Assembly (NCBI GenBank): GCA_947500275.1
Contig: CANMSW010000033.1
Coordinates: 1-12,786, forward strand
Direction of reading: 5' to 3'
Source of the DNA: Bacteriovoracaceae bacterium
GTDB taxonomy: Bacteria; Bdellovibrionota; UBA1018
Length of the DNA stretch: 12,786 nt
A model generated the notes under the pieces. It had not been told where the DNA came from. It searched no databases and was given only the letters and a program-made list of their open reading frames with translations. Both the position numbers and the translations under genes were made by a program. Positions 7,401-12,786 of the stretch are shown piece by piece; the stretch's first letter is position 1, and each line of letters begins with the position of its first letter.

Positions 7401-7559
7401 TCAGTGCTCGGCATTTCGCGAGTTGTCATATCCCAAAGTGGCAGGTCGGTAAGGGCTTGCCTTCGCATGATTAGCTCGCATCATTTGCATCCCAATAAAG
7501 AGCGCGATCGTGATGGCGAGGCCGAAAACTAGATAATTTGGTTTGGTATAGTCATTCAT
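7401..7559 (-). CDS. Short single-pass membrane protein, unknown function (52 aa)
   Basis: The minus strand reads ATG at 7559 to TGA at 7401, giving a 52-residue protein beginning MNDYTKPNYLVFGLAITIAL. Residues about 9-27 form one clear hydrophobic membrane helix. The tail is polar and basic (RANHAKASPYRPATLGYD). I do not recognise a family. It occupies most of an otherwise unexplained stretch of nearly 300 bases, and the hydrophobic, then basic/polar composition looks like real coding rather than chance. Against it, the Shine-Dalgarno is weak (AGATATAAG immediately before the ATG). It is convergent with the Gre-like gene, with three bases between stops, and divergent from the mepA-like gene. 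Confidence 0.55.
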   Translation of the reverse strand: MNDYTKPNYLVFGLAITIALFIGMQMMRANHAKASPYRPATLGYDNSRNAEH

Positions 7560-7604
7560 CTTATATCTGCGATCGGCAAAAAGCTGACGGGACTTGAGAG
7601 TTTT

Positions 7605-7632
7605 TTGACGTGTGTCGTTTCAGACCTATTCG
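7605..7632 (+). promoter_or_regulatory. Possible sigma-70 type promoter of the mepA-like gene
   Basis: TTGACG (7605-7610) resembles a -35 box and is followed after 16 bases by TATTCG (7627-7632), a weak -10. This would start transcription near 7640 and give a leader of about 55 bases before the ATG at 7696. The region 7560-7695 is the divergent intergenic stretch, so a promoter is expected here, but the -10 match is poor. Confidence 0.3.
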
Positions 7633-7695
7633 GCGCTTGATATGGAGCGAACGACCGTGGGGTAATGGGGCCTCGTCAGAAACCGGGGTGAAACG

Positions 7696-8544
7696 ATGAT
7701 TCTTACGCTGAAAAGGCCTATTCTGAGTGTTGGATCGGCACTGTGGGTTGCCCTCGGCTTGAACGGAGCGCTTTCTCTTTCTGCGTGGGCGGATGAAGTC
7801 TTTCAGGCCCGCGGGTATTACGCAAAGGGCAGTCTTCGCGAGCCGAGTTCGCTCCTTCAAGAGGGGCCCGGTTACGTGAAGCTTTTTCAGTCCAGGGGTC
7901 GCCAATTTGGAAGTCGCGAGCTGGTAGGCCTCATTGAAGGGGTTTCAGCTTATCTCCAGCAGGTTCATCCCGATGGCGAGAGGATTCAAATCGGGGACAT
8001 CGCGGCTGAAACGGGAGGCAGAATTTCCGGCCATGCGAGTCACCAGAATGGACTGGATGCGGATCTTTCCTTCTTCAGGATGAATCGGACCGAGCAGCCG
8101 ATCTCCGATGAAAGTGGATTCACTGAAGTTTTTGTGAAGCACGGCAAGCTCACCGAGAATTTCGATATCGAACGAAATTGGCTCTTCTTTCACACCGCGG
8201 TCTCGACCTGGAAAATTCAAAGGATTTTCGTCGATCCTGCCATCAAGCGGCTTTACTGCATTCTCTTTGACTCGCAAGGCGATCAGGCCCAACTGACGAG
8301 GGGCTCTGACCAAGCAAGCCTCGGAGAAGCCGGTGAGACCTTACGCCGTTTGAGGCCCTATCAGAATCACGACGACCACATGCACATCCGCCTCTACTGT
8401 CCCGCTGGAAATACGCAGTGCATTTCACAGGAGGAAGTTCTGCCTGGAACGGGTTGCCGTGAGCTGCAAGCTCTAGAGGGTCGTCATGAGTCATCCTGGG
8501 ACTCCTCGAATCAGAAGCTTCGAAAGGAGCATGACGGCTGGTGA
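7696..8544 (+). CDS. mepA: Penicillin-insensitive murein endopeptidase, MepA-like (M74)
   Basis: MepA is a periplasmic LAS-type zinc metallopeptidase that cuts the D-Ala-meso-DAP crosslinks (D,D, and also L,D) of peptidoglycan. The 282-residue protein has a signal peptide (about 1-32, cleavage near SAWA-DE). The zinc and catalytic signatures are intact: SGHASHQNGLDAD at 111-123 gives H113/H116, D121 and D123, and NHDDHMHIRLYCP at 224-236 gives H225, H228 and H230. The length is close to that of E. coli MepA. Cysteines at 188, 235, 242 and 254 could form disulfides. The ATG follows GGGGTGA by four bases. The gene stands alone, divergent from the short membrane protein and convergent with the TPR gene. 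Sitting near ftsEX-envC-ctpA, it adds another wall hydrolase to this envelope region. In predatory relatives many such enzymes exist, but predation cannot be inferred from this gene alone. Confidence 0.92.
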   Translation: MILTLKRPILSVGSALWVALGLNGALSLSAWADEVFQARGYYAKGSLREPSSLLQEGPGYVKLFQSRGRQFGSRELVGLIEGVSAYLQQVHPDGERIQIGDIAAETGGRISGHASHQNGLDADLSFFRMNRTEQPISDESGFTEVFVKHGKLTENFDIERNWLFFHTAVSTWKIQRIFVDPAIKRLYCILFDSQGDQAQLTRGSDQASLGEAGETLRRLRPYQNHDDHMHIRLYCPAGNTQCISQEEVLPGTGCRELQALEGRHESSWDSSNQKLRKEHDGW

Positions 8545-8563
8545 GTGAGGGTTCCAGCAGCTT

Positions 8564-8599
8564 GCGTAGGCCGGGATGATGAAGAAGCCAGGCCTTCGC
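8564..8599. terminator. Imperfect inverted repeat between convergent genes
   Basis: GCGTAGGCC (8564-8572) pairs with GGCCTTCGC (8591-8599) with one mismatch around an 18-base loop. It lies between the stop of the mepA-like gene and the stop of the TPR gene, where a bidirectional terminator would be expected. There is no clear T-tract on either side, so intrinsic termination is doubtful. Confidence 0.3.
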
Positions 8600-10443
8600 T
8601 AAATGCCACCGCAGCGATTTTTTAAATCCGCTTCGAAGCCTCCGAGCTCATCTTCCCAGACTTCTCCGTCGGCAAGGCTGGCTGTGGATCTTCGTCCCCA
8701 ATTCCAGCGGTCATCGGCAGGATCGGTTTTTTCCGAGGGCTTTTGAACGGAATCCTGTCTTCCCCTGGCATGGGTGAGGACGAGATCTCTTCCGCCGCCT
8801 TGTTGCACTTCCACTTCAACAAGGTTTGCCTGCCGTGCCACTTCTTGAAGCTCTTCTTTCATCGCGAGAGTTCGTGCCTGAAGGTCCTTTTCGATACGAG
8901 TCGAAAGGAGTCGGTCTCGATTGGTTTTTTCCTGCTTTTGCTTCGCAATCACTGCGGTCCCAAAAGGTGCCGATTCCCTCAGTTTCTTCTCGTCGCGAAG
9001 GAGTTCACGGAGATTCAGCAGATTTTGTCTGAATTGCGGAACGTCCCGATTCTTATCTGCGAGTTGCTTTTGGACTTTCTGAGAGAGCGCTTGAATCTCG
9101 CTCGCCAATCGAGATTGCTCCGATCGAGCACGTTGGGGGATTTTCTCGAGGGCGATCATATCGTCTTTCCAGGACTTCTTCTCGCGAAGGGATTCTTGGA
9201 AAACCGGTGATGCTAACCATTGGGTTTCAATTTTTCTGGGAATAGACTTTTTGCCAGGGTCAGACTTCCTTTTTCCCGCTGTGGCGAGGGCTTGGGTAGC
9301 GAGGAGCTCGAGCCGCTCTTTTCGCCATTCGCCTTCGTCGAGCCATTGAGCCGCCTCACCATAAGATCGCTTCAACAGATCGAGAGCCTGCTGCGCCTTC
9401 GGGAAGTGACAAAGTTCGTTCAATGCCATCGACATAATCAGAATCGACTCGGGGGCAAAGACTCGATTGAGAGTACCGGCTTGAAGGCTCAGGGCCGCGC
9501 CGACAGCCTCTTTCGTTTTGCCTGCGTCCAGGCGCTGCCAGGCAATCGCGACTAAGGTTTCTGGGAGAAGGTTCGAAGCCTTCGAAATCGTGTGGAGGAT
9601 CCTCTCAGCTTCCTCGTGCTTACCGAGTGCGCTTAACGATCTCGAAAGTGTCAGTTTTGCAATATCCACCCACTCTCCGGATAGTTCAGAATGAGGCCCC
9701 TTCACTACTTTTTCCAAGTTGCGGGCGGCCTCGACGTCATCTTTACGGAACGAAGCTTGAAATCCGCGCGCGAGCAATGCCCATAAGTCACCCTGCTCCG
9801 CTCTGGTGAGCCACTTCGTTTGAGCTTCCAGCGAACCCTCGGTGCTGCCTGCGATGATTGCACTGCGCAGAGTGAGTTCACCCAGTTTCTCACCGAGCGA
9901 AGGTTCTTTCTCGATCAGTCCTGCGAGTCGTGAGTGAATTTTTTCTGGGGCCCCGAGTCCATAGGTGGGATGTTCAGAAAGGGTTTGTTCCAAACAGAAT
10001 GCTGAAGCTTTTGCGAAAGAGGTATCGCCATCCAGGAGCACTTTTTGATGGCTGGTGTGCGCTGCATGTGTTGCCCCTAAATGGTCGAGTGCGCGTGCGA
10101 GCGCGTAGTTACCCGCGGATTGCAGGAGGGAGTCTCCAGCCGATACGCGACGAATGAAAAGTGCTTCAGAAAGGAGCGCAATGGGTGACGAGGCGGGAGT
10201 CCCGTTTTTGGGATGTAGGCCTTCGAACCGGGCGATGAGCTTTTGGAGTCTCGAGTTTCTGAGTGCGTGGTCTTCACCCTGATTACCTTCGACTGATAAC
10301 TGGAGGCTTTCGCGGTCGCTGCAGGGGTTCGGGATCTGGACCTGCGCGTCTGCGGCACGAGCGTGAGCAGTGGCAAAGGGAATCGTCAAAACAGCGATCG
10401 CGCGGATCAAAAAATTCCGGAGGGGATTTGCATGAGCACTCAT
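8599..10443 (-). CDS. Exported helical-repeat (TPR-like) and coiled-coil protein of the AgmX operon
   Basis: This 614-residue protein starts with a signal peptide (about 1-31, cleavage near ARA-AD). Residues about 75-400 are alpha-helical with TPR-like repeats, for example ALSALGKHEEAERIL-type and AWQRLDAGKTKEAVGAALSL helices. A Lys/Glu/Gln-rich coiled coil follows at about 415-540, then a short strand segment (NLVEVEVQQGGGRDLVL) and a C-terminal Trp-rich motif ending WEDELGGFEADLKNRC. I infer a periplasmic scaffold. Position after an AgmX-like and a barrel gene recalls the TPR component (AglT/GltE) of the myxobacterial gliding complex, but the match is by architecture and context, not by diagnostic residues. 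The start ATG overlaps the preceding stop by four bases (10440-10443) with a modest GGGGGA upstream. Last gene of the operon. Confidence 0.75.
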   Translation of the reverse strand: MSAHANPLRNFLIRAIAVLTIPFATAHARAADAQVQIPNPCSDRESLQLSVEGNQGEDHALRNSRLQKLIARFEGLHPKNGTPASSPIALLSEALFIRRVSAGDSLLQSAGNYALARALDHLGATHAAHTSHQKVLLDGDTSFAKASAFCLEQTLSEHPTYGLGAPEKIHSRLAGLIEKEPSLGEKLGELTLRSAIIAGSTEGSLEAQTKWLTRAEQGDLWALLARGFQASFRKDDVEAARNLEKVVKGPHSELSGEWVDIAKLTLSRSLSALGKHEEAERILHTISKASNLLPETLVAIAWQRLDAGKTKEAVGAALSLQAGTLNRVFAPESILIMSMALNELCHFPKAQQALDLLKRSYGEAAQWLDEGEWRKERLELLATQALATAGKRKSDPGKKSIPRKIETQWLASPVFQESLREKKSWKDDMIALEKIPQRARSEQSRLASEIQALSQKVQKQLADKNRDVPQFRQNLLNLRELLRDEKKLRESAPFGTAVIAKQKQEKTNRDRLLSTRIEKDLQARTLAMKEELQEVARQANLVEVEVQQGGGRDLVLTHARGRQDSVQKPSEKTDPADDRWNWGRRSTASLADGEVWEDELGGFEADLKNRCGGI

Positions 10444-11204
10444 TCGCTATTTCCCCCGAAATAGTAGCTGAATCCTAGGCTAACCGAGTGACTCCAGTTA
10501 TTTCTCTCGCCTACGACTTCACCAAGCCTCGGAGTGATGACTTTCTCAATAATGGTCTCTCGATAAAATTGAGCCCGATAATCTACTCGAAGCGAGAGGC
10601 TTTGACTTAAGAAAATCTGCTGCCCCAGTCCAACGTGCGGAGTAATATAATTACCTGATTCTGTGGCAGTGACACCGGCTCCGGCCAAAGCATGCATATC
10701 GTAGTAGAGAATTTTTTTGCCGAGCAAGCTGAGTTTTCCGTAAACCAGGCTCGCCGTACTTTCCGCCCCTAAATAGTTAATCGGTGGGTTGTTGTTCGTT
10801 GTGGCACCCAGCGTATCCTTGAAAGTTTCAAGCGCGGTGGAGTCCGATACGAAGTCGTGCCAGCCGAGCAGGTGGAAGGCGAAGGTTTCATTCAAGTGAT
10901 ATCCGAACCGGACTCCAACCGTTTGAACCGACAGAAAAGGATCAGTGCTTAAACTTCCTCCGAAAATGCCAATTTCAAGACGCTTTCCCTTTGAGAATGT
11001 TCGGTTCTGAACCACGCCCATTTCCGACTCTTCCCCGCGGGCCCAATATCGGGTTCGGATCGACTCGACCTCTGCCTCTGCTTCTTTTTCCGACTTCTCT
11101 TCCGAAGAAGAGGGCGCAGTTGATTCGGCCCGTGCCAAGTGGGGCAAGGCCGTGGTTGTAGCCAGGACTAACAGCACCGATAAGGAGTTTTTATTGGGTC
11201 GCAT
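10440..11204 (-). CDS. Outer-membrane beta-barrel protein of the AgmX operon
   Basis: This 254-residue protein has a signal peptide (about 1-26, ALPHLARA-ES) and an acidic, charged linker (about 27-65, SSSEEKSEKEAEAEVES). The barrel starts at KGKRLEIGIFGG (about 73) and ends near the C-terminus with LGFSYYFGGNSE. Alternating strands such as SLRVDYRAQFYRETII, KLSLLGKKILYYDMHALAGAG and TPHVGLGQQIFL fit the outer-membrane barrel family found beside AgmX-like genes in myxobacteria and Bdellovibrionota (the OMP_myx_plus type, as I recall it). I expect an 8-stranded barrel acting as the outer-membrane partner of the AgmX-like protein. The terminal aromatic is shifted inward by about five residues (YYF then GGNSE). 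ATG 11204 follows the agmX stop by 11 bases with a weak ribosome site, so translation is probably coupled; the stop overlaps the next start. Confidence 0.82.
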   Translation of the reverse strand: MRPNKNSLSVLLVLATTTALPHLARAESTAPSSSEEKSEKEAEAEVESIRTRYWARGEESEMGVVQNRTFSKGKRLEIGIFGGSLSTDPFLSVQTVGVRFGYHLNETFAFHLLGWHDFVSDSTALETFKDTLGATTNNNPPINYLGAESTASLVYGKLSLLGKKILYYDMHALAGAGVTATESGNYITPHVGLGQQIFLSQSLSLRVDYRAQFYRETIIEKVITPRLGEVVGERNNWSHSVSLGFSYYFGGNSE

Positions 11205-11215
11205 AGGTCATAGTC

Positions 11216-12442
11216 TCAGCGCTGAGCGCGCACGTTTCTTTCCAGGTTCTTGAAGACGAAGGGGTATGTGACTGGAACTTCAATGCCCCCCTTAGGCTGG
11301 GGGAACTTCCACGAAGTGAGCTTTCTGATGACGCAATCTTCAAGACGTGAGTCACCGACACTCGAAGAGCGGATTTGGGTGCTGCTCACGATCCCGCGAG
11401 GCGAGATCTTAAACAGCAGTTGAAGTTTCCCTTCGGTCGATGGGTTCCGGAGGAGGGAGTCCTCATAGCAATATCGGATCTCTGCAGCGTGGCGAAGAAT
11501 GACTTCTCCCACTTCGTCCGCTGTTAGCCCCTCTTCGACTTTCGCAAGTCGCGTTTCGAAGGCGACAGTGCCGTGACCTTGTCCTGCGACGCCGGAGCCC
11601 TGGCCAGTGCCGGAACCGTAGCCACCGCCTCCCGCTCCTGTTCCCGCTACGCCTCGGCCAGCGGCTGCTCCCCCTGCGACGGCCGCAATCTGGCCTGCGA
11701 GCGACGTGGTTCCCGCGAAGCCCTCGGCCTGAGCTTTGAAGCCGCTTGAGGATTTCCAGTTCGAAAGGAAACGGCTCGAATTGCCCAGGGTCCGCGCGAT
11801 TGCCGCTTTGGAGTTGAAGCGGGCAAAAGCATTTTGAACCGCTTGATTTTGAAAGGCTTGTTTCACTTCGGTTGCTGAACGGGGGCCGGCCCCACACGAG
11901 CTCCCGGCGCGTTGGGAAACTTCAGATTTCTTGACGGGCTTAAGGATGAGCTTCGCAACTTCGGGAGATACCCACTCGGGTTGCTCAGCTTTACGGGTCT
12001 CTTCGAAATGATGAAGAACTCCTGAAAGAAGAACGATGAAGCCAAGCCCAGCACAAGCTTGCGAGAGACTTTTCAAAAACCGATTTCTATCGGCTCTCTT
12101 GATTGCGGAGCTCGCGTGGTTTTTTTCCGCTTCAGGCAAAAGCGGAATTTGAGTTCCGGCGAACCGCCATTCACGACCTAGATGTTGAATGACGATCTGC
12201 TCGAGCTCTTGGACGCTGTAGATTTTCTCTAATAGAAGAGAGCCTTTGAGATCAGTGGCAACCTTGCCAAAGACATATCCGTCTTTCTTTGGGGCAAGCT
12301 CAAAGAGACTTTCTTGATGGCGAGGACGGGCACAGTAGGCTTTCGACGTGGCCACAAGCACAGTGGCATCTAACCTTAATCCTTTGCTCCATGACTCGAT
12401 ACGCAGAGCCTGTGTTGGGACGGAGTTTTTTAGCGCCCGCAT
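11216..12442 (-). CDS. AgmX/PglI C-terminal domain (TonB-like) inner-membrane protein
   Basis: The C-terminal 95 residues (about 308-398) carry the AgmX/PglI tail: AAEIRYCYEDSLLRNPSTEG, KISPRGIVSSTQI, LEDCVIRKLTSWKFPQPKGG and a final VTYPFVF, with the two conserved Cys at 325 and 370 that probably form a disulfide. This TonB-like domain reaches toward the outer membrane in gliding complexes (GltG/GltJ). Upstream are an N-terminal cytoplasmic region (1-125, unrecognised, perhaps a degenerate FHA-like fold), one membrane helix at about 127-145, a helical periplasmic part (150-240), and a very Gly/Ala-rich flexible stalk (about 253-290). ATG 12442 has GGAGAA six bases before it and lies 13 bases inside the previous gene. 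Its likely job is to transmit force or signal between an inner-membrane motor and the barrel encoded next. No motor genes (AglR/Q/S) are visible. Confidence 0.85.
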   Translation of the reverse strand: MRALKNSVPTQALRIESWSKGLRLDATVLVATSKAYCARPRHQESLFELAPKKDGYVFGKVATDLKGSLLLEKIYSVQELEQIVIQHLGREWRFAGTQIPLLPEAEKNHASSAIKRADRNRFLKSLSQACAGLGFIVLLSGVLHHFEETRKAEQPEWVSPEVAKLILKPVKKSEVSQRAGSSCGAGPRSATEVKQAFQNQAVQNAFARFNSKAAIARTLGNSSRFLSNWKSSSGFKAQAEGFAGTTSLAGQIAAVAGGAAAGRGVAGTGAGGGGYGSGTGQGSGVAGQGHGTVAFETRLAKVEEGLTADEVGEVILRHAAEIRYCYEDSLLRNPSTEGKLQLLFKISPRGIVSSTQIRSSSVGDSRLEDCVIRKLTSWKFPQPKGGIEVPVTYPFVFKNLERNVRAQR

Positions 12443-12693
12443 GACAAGTTCTCCAAGTCGCGAAGGGTTCTTTTGTTTTCGGCGTGAAATCGCGTTTTCT
12501 TACTGTAAAGGTGGCGCCCACGGCTGCCATTCAATCCATCCGCAAGCGAATTTAAGGAGTCCAAGGGGCGCTTGTTCAGTCCTTCAACAGTCTGCTCCTC
12601 GAAATCGAGTGATTTTTTTCGCTCTGCGGCTTCCGACGTAAAGAGAGCGGATCCCAGCAGCAAAGGTAGTAGTAATATCAAACCGAATCTCAT
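12430..12693 (-). CDS. Small exported protein upstream of the AgmX-like gene
   Basis: This 87-residue protein starts MRFGLILLLPLLLGSALF with a strong signal peptide and probable cleavage after SEA (about residue 22). The mature part is small and charged, with KSLDFEEQTVEGLNKRPLDS near its start and HLYSKKTRFHAENKRTLRDL near its end. I do not know a named family. I infer a periplasmic or envelope-associated accessory of the AgmX complex from its operon position. The ATG at 12693 is chosen over an in-frame ATG at 12708, because GGAGGGGGG, a very strong ribosome site, ends four bases before 12693 and would be inside the longer reading. The stop overlaps the AgmX-like start by 13 bases and the start overlaps the preceding stop by four bases. 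Not a lipoprotein: no lipobox Cys. Confidence 0.75.
   Translation of the reverse strand: MRFGLILLLPLLLGSALFTSEAAERKKSLDFEEQTVEGLNKRPLDSLNSLADGLNGSRGRHLYSKKTRFHAENKRTLRDLENLSCGR
12449..12454 (-). promoter_or_regulatory. Ribosome binding site of the AgmX-like gene
   Basis: On the minus strand GGAGAA lies six bases before the ATG at 12442, inside the end of the upstream small gene. It supports this start and the 13-base overlap. Confidence 0.6.
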
Positions 12694-12786
12694 GATTCCC
12701 CCCTCCATTCCAGTCTCGCCTCGGCGGCGTAGCCTGCGCGAAGGAGCGCTAAGGAATGGATTTTTTTGGCGATCGCTTCGTCGATA
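12690..12786 (-). CDS. C-terminal 31 codons of an unidentified upstream gene (partial)
   Basis: The minus-strand frame that enters the window from the right is open from 12785 to a TGA at 12690-12692. It reads IDEAIAKKIHSLALLRAGYA and then AEARLEWRGES. The helical, Ala/Leu/Lys-rich composition looks like a real protein end, and the stop forms an ATGA overlap with the next start (12690-12693), the same coupling seen elsewhere in this operon. The family cannot be named from so short a piece. It implies that the operon promoter is outside the window. Confidence 0.55.
   Translation of the reverse strand, partial: IDEAIAKKIHSLALLRAGYAAEARLEWRGES
12698..12706 (-). promoter_or_regulatory. Ribosome binding site of the small exported protein
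   Basis: On the minus strand GGAGGGGGG ends four bases before the ATG at 12693. It decides the start in favour of 12693, because the alternative ATG at 12708 would place this site inside the coding sequence. Confidence 0.7.

Noticed and set aside
7651..7680. GGGGTAATGGGG repeat upstream of the mepA-like gene as an operator
   Set aside because: It is a short direct repeat of G4 only, seen once, with no palindromic symmetry and no known regulator match.
8743..9210. 155-codon plus-strand ORF opposite the TPR gene
   Set aside because: It is the complement of a coiled-coil coding region; the Leu/Phe-rich translation is the mirror of Lys/Glu-rich codons.

Overview
This 12.8 kb window is a gene-dense, roughly mid-GC bacterial chromosomal segment of cell-envelope genes. 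The set of families suggests a Bdellovibrionota-type or myxobacteria-like member of the former Deltaproteobacteria: ftsE-ftsX followed directly by an EnvC-like protein and an S41 protease, plus an AgmX/PglI-type protein next to a beta-barrel and a TPR/coiled-coil protein as in gliding clusters. This assignment is inferred from gene families and order, not from a marker gene. No tRNA, rRNA, CRISPR array, insertion sequence or phage gene is visible.

Plus strand, 1-4583: a division and peptidoglycan-control block. The 3' part of ftsE is followed by ftsX, then an envC-like coiled-coil/LytM gene that overlaps ftsX by 4 bases, then after a 165-base gap a ctpA/prc-type S41 protease. FtsEX is expected to couple cytoplasmic ATP hydrolysis to the catalytically dead LytM protein, which in known systems switches on amidases at the septum. 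Plus strand, 4662-7397: a second tight group of xseA (exonuclease VII large subunit), a fusion of a bacterial SH3 domain to an outer-membrane beta-barrel (ATGA overlap), and a small Gre-family protein with a short N-terminal helical region. No xseB follows xseA.

Between 7398 and 7695 there is a short membrane-protein ORF on the minus strand (52 aa), facing gre tail to tail with 3 bases between the stops. It is divergent from a plus-strand secreted MepA-type murein endopeptidase (7696-8544).

Minus strand, 8599-12786: a compact operon read right to left. It holds the last 31 codons of an unidentified gene cut by the window edge, an 87-aa exported protein, an AgmX/PglI-like inner-membrane protein with a Gly-rich stalk and TonB-like C-terminal domain, a beta-barrel outer-membrane protein, and a 614-aa exported helical-repeat/coiled-coil protein. 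Three of the four junctions overlap and the fourth has an 11-base gap. Together these look like a trans-envelope complex related to the Agl/Glt gliding machinery, although nothing here proves motility.

The main points for a second look are the SH3-barrel fusion, the miniature Gre-like factor, the short membrane protein, the compact AgmX operon with its unfamiliar N-terminal domain, and the EnvC-like protein that has lost every metal ligand.
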